64,000 bases of DNA from Pseudomonas sp. 10-1B. Its GTDB lineage: Bacteria; Pseudomonadota; Gammaproteobacteria; Pseudomonadales; Pseudomonadaceae. Below, in pieces: positions 18,005 to 25,472 of the stretch; within the stretch, counting starts at the first letter, position 1; the number at the start of each line of letters is the position of its first letter. The position numbers and the translations under genes are program-made. Where the stretch lies: contig NZ_JYKS01000005.1 of the NCBI RefSeq assembly GCF_000935045.1, positions 1 through 64,000 of the forward strand, given 5' to 3'. The notes beneath the pieces were generated by a model that was not told the DNA's origin, made no database searches, and saw only the letters and a list, made by a program, of their open reading frames with translations.

Positions 18005-20092
18005 ATGCAGACATTTTTCATTGCGCCGACCGACTTCGGTGTCGGCCTGACCTCCATCAGCCTGGGCCTGGTGCGCACCCTGGAGCGCGCTGGCGTCAAG
18101 GTCGGCTTCTTCAAGCCGATCGCCCAGCCTCACCCGGGTGACACCGGCCCCGAGCGCTCCACCGAGCTGGTCGCCCGCACCCACGGCATCAAGCCCCCCA
18201 TGCCACTGAGCCTGGCCCACGTCGAGCGCATGCTCGGCGACGGCCAGCTGGACGAGTTGCTCGAAGAAATCATCCGCCTCTACCAGCAAGCCTGCGTCGG
18301 CAATGACGTGGTGGTGGTCGAGGGCATGGTGCCCACCCGCCACGCCAGCTATGCGGCGCGGGTCAACTTGCACCTGGCCAAGAGCCTGGATGCCGAGGTG
18401 ATCCTGGTTTCAGCACCGGAAAACGAAGTACTCAGCGAGCTGTCGGGCAGGGTCGAACTACAGGCCCAGCTGTTCGGCGGCCCGCGCGACCCGAAAGTGC
18501 TCGGGGTAATCCTCAACAAAGTACGCACCGACGAAAGCATGGCGGATTTTTCCATGCGCCTGCGCGAGCACTCGCCCTTGCTGCGTGGCAATGACTTCCG
18601 CCTGCTCGGCTGCATCCCCTACCAGCCCGAACTGAACGCCCCGCGCACCCGCGACGTGGCCGAATTGCTCGGCGCCCAAGTGCTCAATGCCGGCGACTAT
18701 GAGCAGCGGCGCATGAGCAAGATCATCATCTGCGCGCGCACCGTGGCCAACACGGTGCCGCTGCTCACCTCGGGCACCCTGGTGGTGACCCCAGGCGACC
18801 GCGACGACATCATCCTCGCCGTCAGCCTGGCGGCGATCAATGGCGTACCGCTGGCCGGCCTGTTGCTGACCAGTGACAGCAAGCCCGACGCGCGCATCCT
18901 CGGCCTGTGCCGTGGCGCCCTGCAAGCCGGCTTGCCAATCCTGTCGGTAAGTACCGGTTCATATGACACCGCCAACCAGCTCAACTCGCTGAACCGCGAA
19001 ATCCCGGTGGACGACCGCGAACGCGCCGAATTCATCACCGACTTCGTCGCCAGCCACCTCGACGCCGCCTGGTTGCATCAGCGCTGTGGCACCCCACGCG
19101 AACTGCGCCTGTCGCCGGCAGTGTTCCGCTACCAACTGATCCAGCGTGCGCAGCAGGCCAACAAGCGCATCGTCCTGCCGGAAGGCGCCGAGCCGCTGCT
19201 GGTACAGGCTGCGGCCATCTGCCAGGCCCGTGGCATTGCCCGCTGCGTGCTGCTGGCCAAGCCCGAGGATGTCGACGCGGTCGCCCGTGCCCAGGGCATC
19301 ACCTTGCCGCCGGGCCTGGAGGTCCTCGACCCAGAGCTGATTCGCGGGCGCTACGTGGAGCCGATGGTCGAGCTGCGCAAGAGCAAGAACCTCAACGCGC
19401 CGATGGCCGAACAGCAACTGGAAGACCCGGTGGTGATCGGCACCATGATGCTGGCCCTGGACGAAGTGGACGGACTGGTCTCGGGCTTGGTGCACTCCAC
19501 CGCCAACACCATCCGCCCTGCCCTGCAACTGATCAAGACCGCGCCGGACTCGAGCCTGGTATCGTCGGTGTTCTTCATGCTGTTCCCCGAGCAAGTGCTG
19601 GTGTATGGCGACTGCGTGATGAACCCGCACCCGAGCGCTGCCGAACTGGCGGAAATCGCCCGACAGAGCGCGGAATCGGCGCAGGCCTTCGGCATCGCAC
19701 CACGGGTGGCGATGATCAGTTATTCAAGCGATTCGGCCAGCGATGAGGAAGTCGAGAAAGTGCGCGAAGCGACCCGCCTGGCACAGGGTGCGGCGCAGGA
19801 ACTGCTGATCGATGGGCCACTGCAGTATGACGCGGCGGCCAACCCGGCGATTGCCCGGGAGCTGGCGCCGGGTAGCCCGGTGGCCGGGCGTGCCACGGTG
19901 TTCGTGTTCCCCGACCTGAACACCGGCAATACCACGCACAAGGCGGTGCAGCGCAGCGCCGATGGGGTCAGCCTGGGGCCGATGCTGCAGGGCTTGCGCA
20001 AGCCGGTGAACGACTTGCCACGCGGGGCGCAGGTTGACGATATCGTGCATACCATTGCCCTGACGGCGATTCAGGCCAGCGTAGCGGGTTAG
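18005..20092 (+). CDS. pta: Phosphate acetyltransferase (long form)
   Basis: A 695-residue enzyme interconverting acetyl-CoA and acetyl phosphate. The N-terminal part is the P-loop-like cobyrinic acid synthase/DRTGG regulatory region (FFIAPTDFGVGLTSISLGL; about 1-360). The C-terminal 330 residues are the catalytic PTA domain (KRIVLPEGAEPLLVQAAAIC, SGLVHSTANTIRPALQ, VFPDLNTGNTTHKAVQRSA). The length matches the Pta type of gammaproteobacteria. The ATG at 18005 begins the conserved MQTFFIAPTD. No ackA gene is adjacent, unlike in P. aeruginosa. Confidence 0.95.
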   Translation: MQTFFIAPTDFGVGLTSISLGLVRTLERAGVKVGFFKPIAQPHPGDTGPERSTELVARTHGIKPPMPLSLAHVERMLGDGQLDELLEEIIRLYQQACVGNDVVVVEGMVPTRHASYAARVNLHLAKSLDAEVILVSAPENEVLSELSGRVELQAQLFGGPRDPKVLGVILNKVRTDESMADFSMRLREHSPLLRGNDFRLLGCIPYQPELNAPRTRDVAELLGAQVLNAGDYEQRRMSKIIICARTVANTVPLLTSGTLVVTPGDRDDIILAVSLAAINGVPLAGLLLTSDSKPDARILGLCRGALQAGLPILSVSTGSYDTANQLNSLNREIPVDDRERAEFITDFVASHLDAAWLHQRCGTPRELRLSPAVFRYQLIQRAQQANKRIVLPEGAEPLLVQAAAICQARGIARCVLLAKPEDVDAVARAQGITLPPGLEVLDPELIRGRYVEPMVELRKSKNLNAPMAEQQLEDPVVIGTMMLALDEVDGLVSGLVHSTANTIRPALQLIKTAPDSSLVSSVFFMLFPEQVLVYGDCVMNPHPSAAELAEIARQSAESAQAFGIAPRVAMISYSSDSASDEEVEKVREATRLAQGAAQELLIDGPLQYDAAANPAIARELAPGSPVAGRATVFVFPDLNTGNTTHKAVQRSADGVSLGPMLQGLRKPVNDLPRGAQVDDIVHTIALTAIQASVAG

Positions 20093-20099
20093 AATTCAG

Positions 20100-20216
20100 G
20101 GCTGCTTTGCTGCCCATCGCAGGCAAGCCAGCTCCCACAGGATTTGCTCAGCCCTTGAGCCTTGTGCAGTACCTGTGGGAGCTGGCTAGCCTGCGATGGG
20201 CCGCAACGCGGCCCCA
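20100..20216. repeat. REPIN
   Basis: An inward-facing REP pair of the CCAGCTCCCACAGG class (GGGCTGC..GCAGGCAAGCCAGCTCCCACAG and its partner), between the convergent pta and OmpA-lipoprotein genes. Confidence 0.9.
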
Positions 20217-20227
20217 GGATTGATGCC

Positions 20228-20938
20228 TTACTGCTGAACCTGGCCCTGGTCATACTGCTGGCCCGGAATCGGCTTCAGGTTCACCTCGACACGGCGGTTC
20301 TGCGCACGGCCATTGGCGTCGGCGTTGCTGGCGATCGGCTGGTCCGGGCCCATGCCACGCACCGAGATACGCGAGGCATCCACACCCTGCGAGGTCAGGT
20401 AGGTGCTGACCGCCTGCGCACGGCGCTGGGACAGGTCCATGTTGTGCTGACGGCTGCCGGTGCTGTCGGTAAAGCCAACCACTTCGATGGTGTTCTGGTT
20501 GAACTGCTTGAACGAGCCAGCTAGGTTGTTCAACGGCGAATAGAAGCTTGGTGCGATGTTGGCCGAATCGGTGGCGAAGGTGATGTTGCCCGGCATGATC
20601 AGTTTGATCTGGTCACCTTGGCGCTGCACTTCCACGCCGGTGTTGGCCATCTGCGCGCGCAACTCGGCTTCCTGCTTGTCGGCGTAGTAGCCATAACCGG
20701 CCGCAGCGGCACCCACTGCGGCGGCGCCGATCAGTGCCCCCTTGCCGCGGTTGTTGTGGTCGATGGCGGCACCGGCAATGGCGCCGGCCAGCGCGCCCAG
20801 GCCGCCGTACTTGGCGGTCTTGCTCATCCCCGTGGAGCCCTGCGCCTGCCCCTGGTTGTCGTACGGGTTCTGGCTGGCACAGCCGCTCATCAGGGCGGCG
20901 GCGGTTGCGACGATAATCAGACGACGCATGGTGAACAT
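20228..20938 (-). CDS. OmpA-family lipoprotein with glycine-zipper segment
   Basis: A 236-residue outer-membrane lipoprotein. The signal peptide ends in lipobox LMSGC (Cys about 20). A glycine-zipper hairpin follows (GGLGALAGAIAGAAID, GALIGAAAVGAAAAGYGYY). The C-terminal OmpA domain (about 105-220) has GFTDSTGSRQHNMDLSQRRA and ends RRVEVNLKP, the peptidoglycan-binding surface. It resembles YiaD-type proteins. The start at 20938 has AGGAG 7 bp upstream. A second ATG 9 bp inside is also possible. Likely role: tethering the outer membrane to the wall. Confidence 0.9.
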   Translation of the reverse strand: MFTMRRLIIVATAAALMSGCASQNPYDNQGQAQGSTGMSKTAKYGGLGALAGAIAGAAIDHNNRGKGALIGAAAVGAAAAGYGYYADKQEAELRAQMANTGVEVQRQGDQIKLIMPGNITFATDSANIAPSFYSPLNNLAGSFKQFNQNTIEVVGFTDSTGSRQHNMDLSQRRAQAVSTYLTSQGVDASRISVRGMGPDQPIASNADANGRAQNRRVEVNLKPIPGQQYDQGQVQQ

Positions 20939-21047
20939 GGACAAGCTCCTACTGAAATTCGTAAATGCGGCAGACCGCGAACGGATCTATGCCAGCCTTG
21001 GAACGCTTGGGCAACGAAAAATTCCGTGAAAGCATTTTCACTGGCCA

Positions 21048-21681
21048 TCAGGCGCGCACGAAGGGGTTTTCGCGCATTTCGTCACCCAGGCGGGTATCGG
21101 GGCCATGGCCCGTTACCACGATGGCCTCTTCGTCCAGGCGGTACAGCCGCTCCTTGATCGAACGCACGATAGCCCGCTGGTCCCCACCCCACAAATCGGT
21201 GCGGCCAATACCACGGCGGAACAGGGTGTCACCGGCGATCAGCAGCTTGGCATCGGCGAACCAGAAGCTCATCGAGCCCGGGGTGTGGCCTGGGGTATGC
21301 AGGGCCACTCCGCAGCCGCAGGCCAGCTCCTCGTCATCGCCCAGCCAGCGGTCTGGTGCCGGCACCGGAGTGTAGGGCACGCCGAACATCTGGCACTGCA
21401 TCTCCAGGTTGTCCCACAGCGCCTGGTCGTCCTTGTGCAGATGCAGCGTGGCGCCGGTCAGCTCCTTGAGCTTGCCCGAGGCAAGGAAGTGATCGAAGTG
21501 CGCATGGGTGTGGATGATGCTTACCAGCGTCAGGTCGTGAGCCTGCAGGCGGGCCAGGATCTTGTCCGGATCACCGCCCGGGTCGACGACGATGGCCTTT
21601 TTGGTCAGTGGGTCGCCGATCAGCGTGCAGTTGCATTGCAGGGGGCCTACGGGGAAGGTTTCGCGAATGAGCTTGGGTCAT
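21048..21681 (-). pseudogene. MBL-fold metallohydrolase (glyoxalase II-like), frameshifted at codon 2-3
   Basis: The encoded protein (about 210 residues when repaired) is a class B hydrolase of the YcbL/GloB-like type. It has the metal motif IIHTHAHFDH, LHTPGHTPGS, AGDTLFRRGIGR and a final VVTGHGPDT. The body reads in one frame from LIRETFPVGPLQCNC, but that frame has no ATG/GTG/TTG and hits TGA just upstream. The ATG at 21681 followed by ACCCAAGCTC is out of frame by one. Deleting one C gives Met-Thr-Lys-Leu-Ile-Arg-Glu, the expected start. This is either a sequencing error in a CCC run or a real inactivating or expression-lowering mutation. Confidence 0.75.
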
Positions 21682-21790
21682 TGTATTTCTCATGAGGAAT
21701 AGCGGAGAGCACTGAAAAGCTTCGAGTCTATTATTTCAATCAAGAATCGAAATGTAACCAAAACTCCGAATTCACTCGCTGAGACAAACG

Positions 21791-21814
21791 AAAAACCGGC
21801 CAATAGGCCGGTTT
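21791..21814 (-). terminator. Intrinsic terminator downstream of the small accessory genes
   Basis: AAACCGGCC-AATA-GGCCGGTTT is a perfect 9-bp stem. On the minus strand it is followed by TTTTTCG, so it terminates transcription arriving from the 56-residue gene at 21859-22029. Confidence 0.8.
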
Positions 21815-21858
21815 CAGATAAATACTAGCCTGCAGGAAGGCGCCTGACCTACTGTCGA

Positions 21859-22029
21859 TCAGGATGGGACGCCTGCCAGAGGGCCCACGGGCTCAAGCTC
21901 TGCCCCCTTAGTCTTGGCCACCTGCAGAAACCGCAGCTGGTTACTGGAAATTCGACCTGCAAGACGTCTTGCTTCAGCCTCAAATCTTGCGATGGCAAGC
22001 AACTCTACCTGTCTGGTTTTGGATCGCAT
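21859..22029 (-). CDS. Small hypothetical protein (56 residues)
   Basis: A charged, helical 56-residue protein (starts MRSKTRQVELLAIARFEAEA) not recognised as any family. The ATG at 22029 is preferred over an upstream TTG at 22080 because GGAGGT lies 4 bp before it. It follows the GNAT-like gene by about 40 bp on the same strand and is followed by a strong terminator, so the two probably form an operon. Base composition is lower in GC than the surrounding core genes. A toxin-antitoxin role is conceivable given the size and the pairing, but nothing in the sequence proves it. Confidence 0.55.
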   Translation of the reverse strand: MRSKTRQVELLAIARFEAEARRLAGRISSNQLRFLQVAKTKGAELEPVGPLAGVPS

Positions 22030-22069
22030 GGCGACCTCCAAAAGCTTGATCGACTCTTGATCGATGTTA

Positions 22070-22600
22070 TTAGGAATCAATCTGGATCACAAGCCGACCT
22101 TCGGCAGTCCAAGTAAAGCCAAGCGCTTCATAAACTGACCGGGCGCCCTCAAGGGGGTCTTGTACTTCAATCTCTTGGCAACCCAACATGCGAGCGTAGA
22201 AGTCTATCGATGTCAGCGCCAAACCAGCGATCTCTCCCCTCAATGGATGCGTTCTGCTGGGATTACCTTGTAGCAGAATGACCTTGATGCATAAGCTGCT
22301 CTTTCTAGGGCTTGCGTAGCAGAGGCCGCAGAGATCGTTTGCGAACCAGATTGCAAGATCGAACCCTTTGGGATCGCTATCCTTCCAGTCGACAATCTCC
22401 TCCCAAGGAAACAGATACCCAATATCCGGCCATTCCAGGCAAGCAGCGACAGCTTCGCGCGTTATCGGCTCTATCCGGACTTGGCTTGCCTCTACATCCG
22501 CGCTCAATAGATCTGGCTGCCGACACAGCAATTCATGAGTGAGGGCTCGAGCTTGGGAGCGAAAGACTTGATATCGAAGCTTGCTGAATCGTCTTCTCAT
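22070..22600 (-). CDS. GNAT-like acyltransferase fold protein
   Basis: A 176-residue protein. The C-terminal third looks like the end of a GNAT domain (GLALTSIDFYARMLGCQEI, then VYEALGFTW, the motif-B tyrosine and GF turn). The acetyl-CoA-binding R/Q-x-x-G-x-G/A loop is not clear, so activity is doubtful. The ATG at 22600 (MRRRFSKLRYQVF) is chosen because the basic N-terminus looks genuine. An upstream start at 22645 would add 15 residues. It belongs to a low-GC accessory patch with the 56-residue gene downstream and an antitoxin remnant upstream. Confidence 0.55.
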   Translation of the reverse strand: MRRRFSKLRYQVFRSQARALTHELLCRQPDLLSADVEASQVRIEPITREAVAACLEWPDIGYLFPWEEIVDWKDSDPKGFDLAIWFANDLCGLCYASPRKSSLCIKVILLQGNPSRTHPLRGEIAGLALTSIDFYARMLGCQEIEVQDPLEGARSVYEALGFTWTAEGRLVIQIDS

Positions 22601-22634
22601 GCAGGCACCACGTCCGAATTGAGCCTCCGCCCAT

Positions 22635-22832
22635 TCAGAACTCACGACCTACTGGTCGCATGTGGTTCCACACCTGCATATCTTTGGGTTGCGGCGCATT
22701 GAAATCGCACTGATCGAGGAGGGACACGAGGTCATAGCGGCTTGCGCCGGAGCCCGCCAGCTTCTGATGCGCCTTCACTCGCACGCTTTCGGTCTGTGAG
22801 CATTGCTTCGATTTCTGGGTAAATTCCTTCAT
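22635..22832 (-). pseudogene. Possible ChpS/MazE-type antitoxin remnant (C-terminal part)
   Basis: The last 35 codons encode RYDLVSLLDQCDFNAP followed by WNHMRPVGREF. This matches the toxin-binding tail of E. coli ChpS (YSLDELLAQCDMNA... and a closing P-x-G-x-E). The N-terminal AbrB/SpoVT DNA-binding domain (KWGNSAG and so on) is not found upstream in any frame, and no ChpB/PemK toxin is adjacent. It is probably a decayed antitoxin. The start is arbitrary (ATG at 22832). The stretch 22833-23016 shows no supported gene. Confidence 0.4.
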
Positions 22833-23016
22833 GGCCACTCTGCTGGTAATCATCGAAAATCGAATAACTACCAGCATGACCGCCAATGAAAAAGAGCCCA
22901 AAAGCCCGTTTGGTGGAGTTCAGATTGCTCCTACGACCCACGACGAAACGTCGCCCCTGCAGCACCAGGAAGCGTTGCATAATGTGTCACTCTGAACCGC
23001 GCGCTACACCTTTCTC

Positions 23017-23709
23017 TCAAGGCAAAAACAACCTGAACAACCCGCCCCCAAGCGCCCCGCCATTGGAGATCTCGATCCGCCCGCGCACCCCGCCGCTTTC
23101 ATGCAGCGCCGCGATCCGCGCCGCGAAATACAGCCCCAGGCCAGTGCTGCCACTGTTCGAATCGATACCTTGGATGAACTCTTCCTGGCGTTCGAGCATG
23201 CGCTGTGGATAACCTGGGCCGTCATCGTTGACGCAAATGACCAGTTGGTTGTCTTCCTCTTCGATGGTGATCACCAAGGCATGCGCGGCAAAACGGGTGG
23301 CGTTGGTGATCACGTTGGTAATCACCGAGGCCACCAGCTCACGATCGAAGAAGCCCAACGGGTTATCGGTTTCGATGCGCCAGGTGGCGAGGATGTCCTT
23401 GTGCTTGAGCACCTCTTCATGCGCAGCCAGCTGGGCTTCGATGAAATCGTCCAGCTCGTGGTAGTCCGGGCACACCGGCAACTGGTTCACACCGAGTTTG
23501 TACAACCCCAGCAACTGCACCAGCATGCCGTTGAGGTGACGAAACTCATGCTCCATGACCCCCTGCTCGGCACCACCACGCAGCTCCTCGGGCAAGCGCT
23601 GCATCCACTGGTCATGGGCCTGGATCAACGCTGACAAGGTATTCTTCAGGTCGTGCACGGTGGAGGCGATCACCGTGGAAAAATCCAGCCCCTGATTGTC
23701 TTGATTCAT
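23017..23709 (-). CDS. Soluble sensor histidine kinase
   Basis: A 230-residue kinase without membrane helices or a separate sensor domain. Phospho-acceptor His19 is in STVHDLKNTLSAL. The ATPase domain has the N box (VITNVITNATRFA), G1 (NDDGPGYP) and G2 (GSTGLGLYFA). The start at 23709 overlaps the stop of the upstream response regulator by 4 bp (ATGA), so they are translated together and are very likely partners. With no input domain of its own, the signal may come from an interacting protein or through the TPR part of its partner. Confidence 0.9.
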   Translation of the reverse strand: MNQDNQGLDFSTVIASTVHDLKNTLSALIQAHDQWMQRLPEELRGGAEQGVMEHEFRHLNGMLVQLLGLYKLGVNQLPVCPDYHELDDFIEAQLAAHEEVLKHKDILATWRIETDNPLGFFDRELVASVITNVITNATRFAAHALVITIEEEDNQLVICVNDDGPGYPQRMLERQEEFIQGIDSNSGSTGLGLYFAARIAALHESGGVRGRIEISNGGALGGGLFRLFLP

Positions 23710-25313
23710 GCGCCGAATACTCGGATGTGCAGTTTGCGGTAACGGTCATAGCGATTGTCGCTGCCAGGGATACCAGCCACGCTGCCCAAGGCGTCGCGGC
23801 ACTCCTGCAGGATCGCGGGCTGAGGGTTCTCACCACCGATGCGCAGCAGCGCCTGGGCGGTATTGAGGGCGATACTGATGTTCTTCGGCTGCAAACCCAA
23901 TGCCTTGCGGAACAACTGCAACGCCTCGCCGAGTTGCCCTCCCTGGTAACTGCGCACACCCTGGCGATTGAGAGTGACCGCCTCGGTAATGGCGTTGAGC
24001 ACGCTGGGGTCGTCCGTCAGCTTGCCCACTTTCTCCATGACCTTGGGGTCATCGCCATAACTTTCCACACAGCTCTTCAGCACGCCGATGGCGGCCGCTT
24101 CCTGTCCCATCGCCTGCAACTGCGCAGCGACGGTCAGGGCCGAATCGACAGAGAAGAACTGGTTCATCTTGTCCAGGCGCTGGATCGCCTGTTCGGTCAG
24201 CTTGGCGGCCGTTTCAGGGTCGCCCGCCTGCTGCAGGCTGGCGGCTTTCATCATCCGCGCGCGCACTTGCAAGCCCTGGTCTTCGGGGTTTTCCTTGGCC
24301 ACCTCGCTGAGCGTGGTGTTGATCTCGACCCGGGTGCGGGCGTCCAGGCCAAAGCCTGCATTCTTGCTCATCAGCGCCTGCACCAGGCCAAGGTTGTTCT
24401 CAGGGTCCTTGTAGCGCGAGCTCTGCCCTTGGTTCACCGCATGGCGGAACGCTTTCGACGCGCTCTCGAAGTCCTCGTTCTGCAGCGCCAGCTTGCCCAG
24501 CGTCGACTGCCGCCGCACTGAAAGCGGCGACAGGCGCACGGCTTCTTCAAGCATGCTCTGCGCGCGCTGGGTTTCGCCCTGGGCCACCAATACCTCGGCC
24601 ATGCCATCGTAAAGGCCCGGCATGATCGGGAACGCCTTGAGCGCCTGCTCGTACACGCCCTGGGCCTGGGCATTCTGCCCGCGCTTGTGCATCAGCGCGC
24701 CCAGCGCCGAGTACACCCACGGCTGCGGACGGCTGGCCAGGATGGCCTTGAGGAACTTTTCCAACTCCTCGAAGCGGTTGAGGTTGCGCAAGGCATCGGC
24801 CCGATAGCGCAGGCACAGCGGTGCCAGGCGCGGGTCCCGTTTGCACAGCTCGGCGCAGGCCGCCAGCACTTCGCCCGGGCGATTGCGGTCCAGGGCCTGC
24901 AGGATCGGCCTGAGCAGCGTCTTGCGCTGGTACAGTTTCTCGACGCGCTGGGCCAGGCCAACCCGATTGAACGGCTTGGTCAGGTAGGCATCGGGCTCGT
25001 GTTCGATGGCGCTGAGGACAATCGCCTGGCTGCTCTCGGCAGTGACCATGATGAACACGCATTCATGGCTGATGTGCTTGTCGATGATCAGGTCTTCGAG
25101 TACCTGCTGGCCGTTCTTCTTGCCGTCGCCCAGGTGGAAGTCCTGCAGGATGAAGTCATAGCGCTTCTGCACGCACATGCGCAGCGCCTGCTCGCCGCTG
25201 TCGGCGGTGTCCACATCGCGCACGCCCAGCTCGCGCAGCATGGAACGGGTCGACGTGCGAAAGTCGGTAAAGTCGTCGACGATCAGAAAGCTCTTTTGCC
25301 CGTACTGCAGCAT
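23706..25313 (-). CDS. Response regulator with TPR output domain
   Basis: A 535-residue protein. Receiver domain 1-125: acidic pair Asp13/Asp14, phospho-acceptor Asp58 (FILQDFHLG), Thr91, Lys113 in LTKPFN. The rest (about 140-535) is a row of tetratricopeptide-like repeats (ALGALMHKRGQNAQAQGVYE, LGKLALQNEDFESASKAFRH, and so on) with no DNA-binding or enzymatic domain, so output is by protein-protein contact. The ATG at 25313 is preferred because the receiver starts immediately after it. It is first in a two-gene operon with the histidine kinase. The process controlled is unknown. Confidence 0.9.
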   Translation of the reverse strand: MLQYGQKSFLIVDDFTDFRTSTRSMLRELGVRDVDTADSGEQALRMCVQKRYDFILQDFHLGDGKKNGQQVLEDLIIDKHISHECVFIMVTAESSQAIVLSAIEHEPDAYLTKPFNRVGLAQRVEKLYQRKTLLRPILQALDRNRPGEVLAACAELCKRDPRLAPLCLRYRADALRNLNRFEELEKFLKAILASRPQPWVYSALGALMHKRGQNAQAQGVYEQALKAFPIMPGLYDGMAEVLVAQGETQRAQSMLEEAVRLSPLSVRRQSTLGKLALQNEDFESASKAFRHAVNQGQSSRYKDPENNLGLVQALMSKNAGFGLDARTRVEINTTLSEVAKENPEDQGLQVRARMMKAASLQQAGDPETAAKLTEQAIQRLDKMNQFFSVDSALTVAAQLQAMGQEAAAIGVLKSCVESYGDDPKVMEKVGKLTDDPSVLNAITEAVTLNRQGVRSYQGGQLGEALQLFRKALGLQPKNISIALNTAQALLRIGGENPQPAILQECRDALGSVAGIPGSDNRYDRYRKLHIRVFGA

Positions 25314-25472
25314 CAACACGACCTGCCTTGGAATGATTGAAAAATCGCGCGAGGCGATGCCACCGATCGCTGTATCGGCAGCCGGTCGGGAAAGATGAGG
25401 ATAGAGCATCTGCTGCCACGACCCATGGCCCCGGGCCATCACTTTAGCGGGCAACGACCTACCGGGCCAGCC

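Noticed and set aside
22732-22980. 82-codon frame overlapping the antitoxin remnant in another frame
   Set aside because: No recognisable similarity, whereas the other frame ends in a clear ChpS-like tail. Both may be decayed.
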